Notes: generated by a model from the sequence alone, not told the origin. Shown: positions 1-5,999, counted from the first letter of the stretch. The stretch: 10,957 nucleotides of DNA from Deltaproteobacteria bacterium UBA3076 (GCA_002367355.1 DFBQ01000234.1:3075-14031); one strand, 5' to 3'. Numbers and translations: made by a program.

Positions 1-50
1 ACTACAAAATGAAGGATGCCAGGAATTCGTTTTCTTCAAACTCAAAAAAA

Positions 51-839
51 TCAGAGGAATTTGTCAAAGATCCGTTTTGTTGACTGCACTACGTCAGTTT
101 TGGCTGTGAGCTTCAGCAGGGATTCCTGCTGAAGCTCACTTTGGAAAATATCGTCGCTTGCCGGAACACAGCCTCCAAACAGGAGATCGGTTTTTTGTAT
201 GACCTTCTGTATCTGGTCTTCCAGTGCTGCCGGCAGGTCATTTGGCCCCCTGTTTACTACAAGCACTTTATTTCTTACTTCTACTTTTAATGCCTTTGTA
301 AGATCGGCTATGCGCGCCGCTGTGACTATTCCCCGGATTGAAGGGTCAGATACAACAAATAAGGTATGTATTTTCCGGAGATTTAAGCGGCTCAAGTGCT
401 CCATTCCCGCCTCATTATCGACTATGAGGTAACGGTAACTCCTGGCCAGTCCCTCTATTATCTGTGCCAAGATTGTGTTGGCCATGCAGTAGCATCCAGG
501 GCCTTCTGGCTGCCCCATGACCAGCAAGTCGAAATCTTTGGCCTCTATAATGGCACGGTTTATGTACATCTCCATATAGTCTTTTTTTGCCATATGAGGA
601 GGCGTCTCTGTCTTCATCCTCTCCCTGATATCTCCCAGGCTGGTCTCTACTGAAAGGCCAATGAGCTCATTAAGATTTTCATTGGCATCGGCATCCACGG
701 CCAATACCGGAGTCAGGCCTTTCTCCACAAGGTATTTGATCAGGAGAGCACTGATGGTAGTCTTGCCGGTGCCGCCTTTACCGGCCATGGCAAGGATCCG
801 GGCTGTTCCAGTACTATGGGTGTTAGAAATCAAATTCAA
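51..839 (-). CDS. cooC: CooC-type MinD/ParA-family ATPase (CO dehydrogenase nickel-insertion accessory protein)
   Basis: A 262-residue cytoplasmic P-loop ATPase. Residues 20-28 are the deviant Walker A motif GKGGTGKTT. Residues 116-118 are CYC, the CxC pair that in CooC proteins binds nickel or zinc at the dimer interface. Residues 139-148 (IVDNEAGMEH) are the Walker B region typical of CooC. Members drive ATP-dependent nickel insertion into the C-cluster of CO dehydrogenase; no CODH gene lies in this window. The start is probably TTG at 839, because an in-frame TAG lies two codons upstream and the first ATG (788) would remove the first beta strand just before the P-loop. There is no clear Shine-Dalgarno sequence. 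The gene overlaps the end of the upstream helix-hairpin-helix gene by 17 bases, suggesting translational coupling. A perfect 15-bp inverted repeat lies in the 3' part of the coding region. The family call is firm; the exact metalloenzyme client is inferred. Confidence 0.9.
   Translation of the reverse strand: MNLISNTHSTGTARILAMAGKGGTGKTTISALLIKYLVEKGLTPVLAVDADANENLNELIGLSVETSLGDIRERMKTETPPHMAKKDYMEMYINRAIIEAKDFDLLVMGQPEGPGCYCMANTILAQIIEGLARSYRYLIVDNEAGMEHLSRLNLRKIHTLFVVSDPSIRGIVTAARIADLTKALKVEVRNKVLVVNRGPNDLPAALEDQIQKVIQKTDLLFGGCVPASDDIFQSELQQESLLKLTAKTDVVQSTKRIFDKFL
106..139. repeat. Perfect 15-bp inverted repeat inside cooC
   Basis: GTGAGCTTCAGCAGG at 106-120 is followed by the four bases GATT and then its exact reverse complement at 125-139. 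It falls in codons for about residues 234-245 of CooC, near the C-terminus, and keeps the reading frame. RNA from either strand would fold into a stable 15-bp hairpin with a 4-base loop. No U-run follows it directly, so it is not a standard intrinsic terminator. Confidence 0.9.
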
Positions 840-1227
840 CAGCTAAGTATGGGGCTATTGCCCTTAATAGTTTTGGATTCAGAGGGCTGTTAATGGTATC
901 AAGTTCCTCGACAGAAAGGAGAAAACCAAGACTCTGGCGGAACTGAATGACTCTGCATGCAGTAACCTCACCAATGCCGGGAAGCAGGGTCAGTTCCTCA
1001 AAAGACGCGCTGTTTATATCCATGGGACGAAAAAATAGCAACCTCCTTGCGCTACAGGCATCCTGGGAGTTATTTGCAATAACTCCTCTTTTAAGGGGAA
1101 TTTGAACCTGTCCTTTCTTATGCGAGGCCAAGTGATATTCTGCTAATAAAAAACAGCCAACCATAAAGACCAAGACAAGGATTTGTTCTACATATATATT
1201 ATACTCTGAAAGCCTACAATTGCACAT
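823..1227 (-). CDS. Membrane-anchored helix-hairpin-helix protein, ComEA-like
   Basis: A predicted 134-residue protein. Residues about 15-34 are a strongly hydrophobic N-terminal segment (ILVLVFMVGCFLLAEYHLA) that would act as a membrane anchor. A linker follows, then a C-terminal helix-hairpin-helix pair from about residue 69 to the end. That domain starts with MDINSASFEELTLLPGIGE, the standard ComEA-type opening for non-specific DNA backbone binding. In naturally competent bacteria ComEA binds incoming DNA at the membrane; many anaerobes carry short ComEA-like proteins of unknown role, and no other competence gene is nearby. I chose the ATG at 1227; an upstream extension to 1314 is open but reads as non-coding and covers a candidate promoter. 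No good ribosome binding site is seen. The stop overlaps the cooC start by 17 bases. The domain call is solid; a role in competence is not shown. Confidence 0.75.
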   Translation of the reverse strand: MCNCRLSEYNIYVEQILVLVFMVGCFLLAEYHLASHKKGQVQIPLKRGVIANNSQDACSARRLLFFRPMDINSASFEELTLLPGIGEVTACRVIQFRQSLGFLLSVEELDTINSPLNPKLLRAIAPYLAVEFDF

Positions 1228-1279
1228 TTTTGTAATTCGAAAAAAATGATGTCTTCCGGCACTTAAGCAGCAGTTGCGT

Positions 1280-1308
1280 ATTTTAACCCGCAACCCGTAA
1301 CTCCACAA
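1280..1308 (-). promoter_or_regulatory. Candidate sigma70-type promoter for the ComEA-like gene and cooC
   Basis: On the minus strand TTGTGG (1308-1303), a 17-base spacer and TAAAAT (1285-1280) fit the -35/-10 consensus at 4/6 and 5/6. Transcription would start near 1273, about 45 bases before the chosen ATG at 1227. This is a match by eye only. The spacer overlaps a short reiterated motif (ACGGGTTGCGGGTT), so part of the match may reflect that repeat. Confidence 0.4.
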
Positions 1309-1360
1309 ACCCAAGGGCCTGTTGATAGAATTTTCTTATCACAGTAAGCTATCAATCATT

Positions 1361-2545
1361 ATGAAGCAATATGCAAAGATTGAAAAAGCAGATATCTATG
1401 CCTTAAAAATTCCATTTAAGATGGATTTTACCCATGCAATGGAATCCCGATCCTTTTCTGATTCCCTTATCCTCAAAATTGAGGGGCAGAGGAAAAAGGG
1501 ATTCGGTGAGGCCATCGTTCGAGACTATGTATCAGGCGGAATCGGAAAAGGAGACCTACTGAAGAATGCCAAAAAAATCATAGCAAGAATCCTTGAGCCC
1601 CTTATGGGAAAAGATATTTCCTGGGAAGAAGGAAAGGAGCATTTGGATTCCCTAGCGCTCGAATCATACGAGCTTCCGCTGCTATGTGCAGTGGAAACAG
1701 CGCTTCTTGACATGTTTTGCAATAGCTCAGGGGAAGACATCTATGGCTTGCTAAAAAAAGAGCCTCTAAAGCAGGCAATTCGGTATGGTGCAATCCTTTC
1801 CATGCTTTCTCTATCAGCAGCAGAACATATTCTGGATATATGCAAAAAAGTGAATATACGCAGTGTGCGGATCAAGGTTGGCACTGATTTAGATTACAAT
1901 GAGGAAATACTTAAGCTATCACGAGAAAAACTCGGGTGGGATTTTGATTTAAGGGTCGATGCTAATGCCTCGTGGTCGTTAGAAATAGCCCTTGAAAGCC
2001 TTAAAATATGCCGGAAGTATGGGATATTTATGGTTGAAGAGCCTTTTGGCAGACATAGAGAGGAAATATTTTTTCTTCTTAAGGATCCGGAGAGCCGCGA
2101 TTTTCAATTTGTAGCAGATGAATCAGCCGTTACTGTCAGTGATATAGAGACTATGGTAAAAAACAGAAGTTACCACATGATCAATCTTCGTCTTTCAAAG
2201 AACGGAGGACTCCTTAAGGTTTTAAAGATGGCTGAAATCGCTGAAAAAGGGGGACTTCAGTATCAAATTGGATGCCTCGTGGGGGAAACCGGAATTCTTT
2301 CTGCATCAGGCCGGGTGGCGGCATCTATTCTTCCAAAGGCAGTGTATGTTGACGGCTCTTATGATAATTATCTTCTTTCAGAAAATATAACATCGGAGAA
2401 TTTCTCTTTTGGTTTTGGCGGAGTGGCTGAAATAATAAGGGGACAGGGATTGGGTTTTACAGTAGATGAAACCAGGCTTGGGAGATTGAGCATTGGGAAA
2501 GCTCAATGTCTTCCAAAAATGGTAAGCGAAATATCCTTAGTTTGA
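1361..2545 (+). CDS. Enolase-superfamily enzyme, muconate-lactonizing/dipeptide-epimerase-like
   Basis: A 394-residue protein with the two-domain enolase-superfamily plan: an N-terminal capping domain (about 1-130) and a (beta/alpha)-barrel domain. Barrel residues fit the family: RIK with Lys172 at the second strand, and metal ligands Asp200 (RVDAN), Glu226 (MVEEP) and Asp253 (VADES). The segment from 275 (NLRLSKNGG) aligns with the strand that carries the second catalytic Lys in muconate-lactonizing subgroup enzymes (INIKxxxxGG), but here the position is Arg277. A late GETG segment also fits. Members abstract an alpha-proton next to a carboxylate (cycloisomerases, o-succinylbenzoate synthases, dipeptide epimerases); the substrate here cannot be read from sequence. 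The ATG at 1361 is preferred over TTG at 1322, since MKQYAKIEKADIYALKIPF matches the usual opening. No Shine-Dalgarno is seen. nfnA begins 23 bases after the stop, so the two may be cotranscribed. Confidence 0.8.
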   Translation: MKQYAKIEKADIYALKIPFKMDFTHAMESRSFSDSLILKIEGQRKKGFGEAIVRDYVSGGIGKGDLLKNAKKIIARILEPLMGKDISWEEGKEHLDSLALESYELPLLCAVETALLDMFCNSSGEDIYGLLKKEPLKQAIRYGAILSMLSLSAAEHILDICKKVNIRSVRIKVGTDLDYNEEILKLSREKLGWDFDLRVDANASWSLEIALESLKICRKYGIFMVEEPFGRHREEIFFLLKDPESRDFQFVADESAVTVSDIETMVKNRSYHMINLRLSKNGGLLKVLKMAEIAEKGGLQYQIGCLVGETGILSASGRVAASILPKAVYVDGSYDNYLLSENITSENFSFGFGGVAEIIRGQGLGFTVDETRLGRLSIGKAQCLPKMVSEISLV

Positions 2546-2556
2546 TTTCACATTTT

Positions 2557-2561
2557 GGAGG
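2557..2561 (+). promoter_or_regulatory. Ribosome binding site deciding the nfnA start
   Basis: GGAGG at 2557-2561 stands 7 bases before the ATG at 2569. It is only 1 base before the ATG at 2563, which is in the same frame. This spacing selects 2569 as the start and rules out a long extension into the preceding gene. Confidence 0.75.
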
Positions 2562-2568
2562 TATGTTA

Positions 2569-3393
2569 ATGTTTGAGATTTTGGAACGTCAGGATATGGC
2601 CGATGGCACAGTGGTCCTTAATGAAATAAGTGCGCCCCTGATTGCCGAAAAGGCTGAGCCGGGACAGTTTGTCATCTTGAAAGCAAATGAAACCGGGGAG
2701 CGCATTCCGCTCACCATGGCCGATACAGACCCGAATAAGGGTACCATCACAATAATATATCAGATTGTTGGGAAGAGCACCGCCCTGTTTAAGTCCCTTC
2801 AGGTAGGTGAGCGGTTTCAGGATGTGATTGGTCCATTGGGTGAGCCTACACATATTGAAAAACTGGGCACTGTTGTATGTGTTGGAGGGGGAACCGGTGT
2901 TGCTGTTTTGCATCCCATTACCCGTGGGATGAAAGAAATCGGTAACCATGTCATTGCCATTATCGGTGCCAGGAACAAAGATCTCCTCATCCTGGAGGAC
3001 AAAATGAAGGCCGCATCCAATGAGCTGCATGTCTGCACGGACGATGGATCATACGGCCATCACGGGTTTGTGACGGACGTACTCAAAGATGTCCTGGAAG
3101 AGGAGGACGTTAAACTTGTTGTGGCAATTGGTCCTGTGCCGATGATGAAATTTGTGTGCAGTGTTACGGAGAAGTATAAGGTCAAAACTTTTGTGAGTCT
3201 GAACCCCATCATGGTGGACGGGACAGGCATGTGTGGTTGCTGCCGGGTGAGCGTGGGCGGTAAGACACGGTTTGCCTGTATAGATGGTCCTGAATTTGAC
3301 GGGCATGAAGTTGATTTTGACGAACTGATGCAGCGCCTCCAGGCCTATAAGGAGCAAGAGTCTGTTGCATATGAGAAATTTCTGCATGAATAA
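2569..3393 (+). CDS. nfnA: NfnA-type FAD/NAD-binding [2Fe-2S] subunit of NADH/ferredoxin:NADP oxidoreductase
   Basis: A 274-residue protein of the ferredoxin-NADP reductase/PyrK-like family. Residues 1-100 form the flavin-binding barrel, with RIPLT at 45-49 as the FAD-contact motif. Residues from 101 form the nucleotide domain, with GGGTG at 106-110. The C-terminal part has DGTGMCGCCR (217-226) and FACIDGPEFDGHEVD (236 onward); Cys222, Cys225 and Cys237 are the expected [2Fe-2S] ligands. Asp217 may be the fourth ligand, as reported for characterised NfnA. Cys224 is an additional cysteine. With the adjacent NfnB it should make a cytoplasmic electron-bifurcating complex that couples NADH and reduced ferredoxin to NADP+, or the reverse. 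Databases often call the same pair sulfide dehydrogenase (SudBA) or glutamate synthase-like. The adjacent nfnB supports the Nfn reading. A good ribosome binding site (GGAGG) fixes the start. Confidence 0.9.
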   Translation: MFEILERQDMADGTVVLNEISAPLIAEKAEPGQFVILKANETGERIPLTMADTDPNKGTITIIYQIVGKSTALFKSLQVGERFQDVIGPLGEPTHIEKLGTVVCVGGGTGVAVLHPITRGMKEIGNHVIAIIGARNKDLLILEDKMKAASNELHVCTDDGSYGHHGFVTDVLKDVLEEEDVKLVVAIGPVPMMKFVCSVTEKYKVKTFVSLNPIMVDGTGMCGCCRVSVGGKTRFACIDGPEFDGHEVDFDELMQRLQAYKEQESVAYEKFLHE

Positions 3394-3458
3394 AATGTTC
3401 AGAAATAGCTCGTTTTTATGGACATTCATGCGAGCATAAGGTGTTATGGAGAGTAATT

Positions 3459-4871
3459 ATGACGGAAAAACCGCCTAAAAAGGAAAAAATACCCAGGCAG
3501 CCCATGCCTGAACAGGATTCCCAGATCAGAAAACGGAATTTTGAGGAAGTTCCATTGGGATATACAAAGGAACTTGCTGTAAAAGAGGCAGAAAGATGCC
3601 TGCAGTGCAAAAAGCCTTCTTGTATGGAAGGGTGTCCTGTGTCTATTGACATACCAGGTTTTATCAAAAGCATTAAAAAGGGTGATTTCGCCAAAGCCGT
3701 CAGGAAGATATGGGAAAGAAACGCGCTTCCGGCCGTGTGCGGCAGGGTTTGCCCACAAGAGATCCAATGTGAAGGCAAATGCATCCTTGGCAAAAAGGGG
3801 GATCCTGTAGCGATTGGCAATTTGGAAAAGTTTGTCGCGGATATGGAGCGGGAGCACGGCAATGGAGAACTCCCGCCCAAGAGTGATCCCACGGGGAAAA
3901 GAGTAGCCGTGGTAGGGTCCGGGCCTTCCGGCCTGACTGTTGCCGGAGACCTTATTCTCAAGGGTCATGAAGTGACAATTTTCGAGGCCTTTCACAAGCC
4001 TGGCGGTGTTCTTGTATACGGTATCCCGGAATTCAGGCTTCCCAAAGAGATAGTTTATTCAGAGGTAAATACCCTTGAGAAGTTGGGGGTAAAAGTTGAG
4101 TGCAATACAGTGGTGGGAAAGACTGTTTCCCTGGATGAACTTTTTGAACAGGGCTATGATGCCATCTACGTGGGGGTGGGTGCCGGATTACCCCGGTTTC
4201 TGGACATCCCGGGAGAAAACCTGATCGGCATATATTCAGCTAACGAGTATCTGACCCGGGCCAATCTTATGAAGGCATACCTGTTCCCTGAATACGATAC
4301 CCCACTCGCCAGAGGTAAGGATGTCGTTGTGTTTGGCGCCGGAAATGTGGCTATGGATTCCGCGCGGACTGCCATGCGTTTGGGTGCCGACAGGGTGCGC
4401 ATCGTTTATCGCAGATCCCGGGATGAAATGCCTGCTCGATCCGCAGAAATTCATCACGCAGAAGAGGAAGGCATTGAATTCTTTCTTCTCACAGCGCCTA
4501 CCAGGTTCCTGGGTGATAAAAATGCCCGTCTGACAGATGTGGAGTGTCTCCGGATGAAATTGGGTGAACCTGACGAATCCGGGCGACGGCGTCCCATACC
4601 CATAGAAGGCTCCGAGTTCAAGCTGGAGTGCGACTTGGCGGTTATTGCTGTTGGTGCAGGGGCCAATCCCCTTTTGACCAAGTCAACTGAGGATCTGAAG
4701 ATCAACAAGTGGGGTTATATTGTTGCAGATCCTGAGACAGGCAAGACCATAAAAAAGGGAGTATGGGCCGGTGGAGACATAGTCACAGGCCAGGCCACGG
4801 TCATTTTGGCCATGGGAGCAGGCAGAAAGGCCTCTGATTCCATACATCAGTATCTTGCATGGGGATGGTAA
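3459..4871 (+). CDS. nfnB: NfnB-type large subunit (GltD-like FAD and 4Fe-4S NADPH oxidoreductase)
   Basis: A 470-residue protein with the glutamate synthase small-subunit fold. The N-terminal iron-sulfur domain has Cys47, 50, 55 and 59 and a second set, Cys94, 98, 104 and 108, the pattern for two [4Fe-4S] clusters. FAD binding is shown by VAVVGSGPSG at 149-158 and by AGGD at 437-440. The NADPH-binding Rossmann motif is VVFGAGNVAMDSA at 290-302. With NfnA this subunit would carry the bifurcating FAD and the ferredoxin-side clusters. The same fold occurs in GltD, but no glutamate synthase large subunit is nearby and the neighbour is NfnA. The ATG at 3459 is chosen because GGAG lies at 3448-3451, 7 bases upstream; GTG at 3441 has no such support. 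The 65-base gap after nfnA holds only a weak GCTCG/CGAGC pairing, so cotranscription is likely. Confidence 0.9.
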   Translation: MTEKPPKKEKIPRQPMPEQDSQIRKRNFEEVPLGYTKELAVKEAERCLQCKKPSCMEGCPVSIDIPGFIKSIKKGDFAKAVRKIWERNALPAVCGRVCPQEIQCEGKCILGKKGDPVAIGNLEKFVADMEREHGNGELPPKSDPTGKRVAVVGSGPSGLTVAGDLILKGHEVTIFEAFHKPGGVLVYGIPEFRLPKEIVYSEVNTLEKLGVKVECNTVVGKTVSLDELFEQGYDAIYVGVGAGLPRFLDIPGENLIGIYSANEYLTRANLMKAYLFPEYDTPLARGKDVVVFGAGNVAMDSARTAMRLGADRVRIVYRRSRDEMPARSAEIHHAEEEGIEFFLLTAPTRFLGDKNARLTDVECLRMKLGEPDESGRRRPIPIEGSEFKLECDLAVIAVGAGANPLLTKSTEDLKINKWGYIVADPETGKTIKKGVWAGGDIVTGQATVILAMGAGRKASDSIHQYLAWGW

Positions 4872-5068
4872 AAACAGAGAAAGAAATCATGGAGATCCAG
4901 GGTTTCTGTCAGAAAGACAATTGCCATGTTGCTATCTCAAGGGGTTGTTTGCATCCCATGGATTACTGCCCTCACCGGCAGGCATGTTTGATCCACTATC
5001 AGGAAAGGGAAAGGCGCAAATCATCGAGAAAGGATTATCTTCAGGAGTGCGGAGAAGAGGGTTGGTGA
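4859..5068 (+). CDS. Small Cys/His-rich protein of unknown function
   Basis: I do not recognise this gene. It encodes 69 residues from ATG 4859, or 67 from the in-frame ATG at 4865. In the longer numbering it has Cys17, 22, 30, 37, 43 and 64 and His23, 32, 39 and 46, with repeating Cys-His pairings: CQKDNCH, GCLHP, CPHRQACLIH. Such spacing suggests binding of zinc or an iron-sulfur cluster. A charged helix follows from about 48 (QERERRKSSRKDYLQE). There is no signal peptide or membrane segment. It overlaps the end of nfnB by 13 bases and has no Shine-Dalgarno sequence, so translation is probably coupled to nfnB. Its stop lies 3 bases before the surE remnant. The ordered cysteines and operon-like packing argue for a real gene rather than a chance frame. 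A role with the Nfn complex is only a guess from position. Confidence 0.65.
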   Translation: MGMVKTEKEIMEIQGFCQKDNCHVAISRGCLHPMDYCPHRQACLIHYQERERRKSSRKDYLQECGEEGW

Positions 5069-5071
5069 GAT

Positions 5072-5397
5072 ATGAACATCCTTCTTGCAAACGATAACGG
5101 AATATACGCCCAGGGATTGTACTCACTTTATGAAATCCTTAAGGATGACCATGAATTGTTTGTTGTTGCTCCTGATAGCGAATGTAGTGCATGGGTCATG
5201 CAATTACCCTGGTAGACCCGCTCAGTATCCGCTCTGTAAATCGCAATGATTCATTTTTCGGATTGGCTCTGAGTGGTACACCGGCAGACTGTGTTAAGCT
5301 TGCAGTGCATTACTCCTATCTATTTCGATCTCACATCTTATTCGACCTTAAATTCTCTCCCTACACTACAAATTTAATATATTCAATTTCTGGATGA
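5072..5397 (+). pseudogene. surE: surE remnant (5'/3'-nucleotidase), frameshifted and truncated
   Basis: The first frame begins MNILLANDNGIYAQGL, clearly SurE-like, and continues through FVVAPDSECSA before a stop at 5213-5215. The homology goes on one frame over from about 5194 as GHAITLVDPL and later LSGTPADCVKLAV (to about 5309), so one base seems lost near 5192-5196. After that the frame turns into A+T-rich sequence without clear SurE character and stops at 5395-5397. Intact SurE is about 250 residues; less than half is left. The metal-binding NDDG motif reads NDNG, so the second Asp ligand is gone as well. SurE is a metal-dependent nucleoside monophosphate phosphatase. Its place directly after the small Cys-rich gene suggests it once formed the end of the nfn operon. 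A sequencing error could explain the frameshift but not the other losses. Confidence 0.85.
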
Positions 5398-5720
5398 TCG
5401 TTAGAGGAATGGTTCTGAGTGTTTCTACTGTCCTAACTCAGGATTTATCTTTAGTTTTTACATTTTATAGCTATTGACAAGTTATGATTCTTTTTGTACT
5501 TGTATAGCCGAGTTTATTAATTGGCTGATTTGCGTCTAAATCAGGAAGAAAAATGCTGCGATTCAGCCTTTTATGAATTTTGTATTTATTGTTGGATACG
5601 TTGGACAATCACAACCTTGAACACATTGTAAAGTATTGGACTTATTGATCCTGATAAGTAAGATTTAGGGACAATGTAAATAAACATTTACATTTCAAAA
5701 AAAACAGAAAGGAGTTTATC
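5398..5720. other. A+T-rich non-coding spacer with several inverted repeats
   Basis: No convincing coding sequence is visible on either strand. It is visibly richer in A+T than the flanking genes. It contains CTGAGT/ACTCAG (5415-5420 and 5436-5441), CTGATTT/AAATCAG with a 6-base loop (5525-5544), a competing GGCTGA/TCAGCC pairing (5523-5528 and 5563-5568) followed by TTTT, ACTTAT/ATAAGT (5640-5659), and the 22-base palindrome annotated separately. A weak promoter-like pair, TTGGAC (5636-5641), 17 bases, TAAGAT (5659-5664), would put a start site just before that palindrome. It may hold the regulatory region of the downstream helix-turn-helix gene, and part may be decayed surE 3' sequence. Confidence 0.5.
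5673..5694. promoter_or_regulatory. Perfect palindrome, TyrR-box-like, probable operator
   Basis: AATGTAAAT (5673-5681) and ATTTACATT (5686-5694) are exact reverse complements separated by AAAC. The core is TGTAAA-N6-TTTACA, which equals the TyrR-box consensus known from gammaproteobacteria. It ends 26 bases before the ATG of the helix-turn-helix gene and 13 bases before its ribosome binding site, a typical place for a repressor operator. Which protein binds it is unknown; autoregulation by the downstream protein is one possibility. Confidence 0.55.
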
Positions 5721-5999
5721 ATGACTGGGAGAAAGAGAAGCAGGCCCTATAATGTAGATGATGTACGATATGTGCATAAGCATTATGCCGAAATGACGGC
5801 TTCTGAGATAGCCGACAAGCTTGGTATCAGCAGGTTTCAGGTATCAAAGATTGTCAGTGAACTCAGAAAGCACGTAGATTTGCCTAAGAAGACTGTGCGT
5901 CGGCCTAATCCAATTCTTAAGTTTTTGGAAGAAGAAGGTATTGAGCCAAAAGAGGCAGCTAAGACAAAGACTACTAAGGGAAAGCGCAAGAAAGCTTAG
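5721..5999 (+). CDS. Small helix-turn-helix DNA-binding protein with basic tail
   Basis: A 92-residue protein, strongly basic. Residues about 27-49 (TASEIADKLGISRFQVSKIV) form a classic helix-turn-helix of the resolvase/sigma-region-4 style, with the Gly of the turn at 35 and a recognition helix from about 37. The N-terminus (GRKRSRPY) is basic. The region after 51 has a proline- and arginine-rich linker and a short helix (ILKFLEEEG), and the last 12 residues (KTKTTKGKRKKA) form a lysine-rich histone-H1-like tail. There is no ligand, receiver or membrane domain. AAAGGAG at 5708-5714 lies 6 bases before the ATG. The gene stands alone: a palindromic operator-like site lies upstream and a strong intrinsic terminator downstream. 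It may be a local repressor or a nucleoid-associated protein. I do not recognise the family by name; DNA binding is well supported, the target is unknown. Confidence 0.8.
   Translation: MTGRKRSRPYNVDDVRYVHKHYAEMTASEIADKLGISRFQVSKIVSELRKHVDLPKKTVRRPNPILKFLEEEGIEPKEAAKTKTTKGKRKKA

Noticed and set aside
9..20. ATGAAGGATGCC at 9-20 is the exact reverse complement of 10937-10948, near the two ends of the window.
   Set aside because: A 12-base inverted match is expected several times by chance in 11 kb (about 11,000 squared over 4 to the 12th power), and the flanks do not extend the match.
1..50. A minus-strand frame opening at TTG just after cooC and running out of the window, and the run of seven T residues after the cooC stop.
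   Set aside because: About 15 codons with no ribosome binding site and no recognisable family; the T-run has no preceding stem, so neither a gene nor a terminator can be claimed.
1228..1314. N-terminal extension of the ComEA-like protein to 1314.
   Set aside because: The extra residues do not resemble a conserved domain, precede the hydrophobic anchor, and overlap a promoter-like sequence.
2485..2507. ATTGAGC/GCTCAAT hairpin at the end of the enolase-superfamily gene.
   Set aside because: Seven-base stem inside coding sequence with no T-run; could be chance, and not enough to call an attenuator before nfnA.
2566..3030. Long antisense frames opposite nfnA, nfnB, gatB and mtnA.
   Set aside because: They are opposite well-recognised genes, show no family motifs, and have biased composition typical of shadow frames.
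3408..3436. GCTCG/CGAGC pairing between nfnA and nfnB.
   Set aside because: Five-base stem with a long loop and no T-run; does not support a terminator between two subunits of one complex.
5191..5397. A separate 68-residue gene beginning at ATG 5191.
   Set aside because: Its first 40 residues (GHAITLVDPL, SGTPADCVKL) are the frame-shifted continuation of surE, so it is part of the pseudogene.
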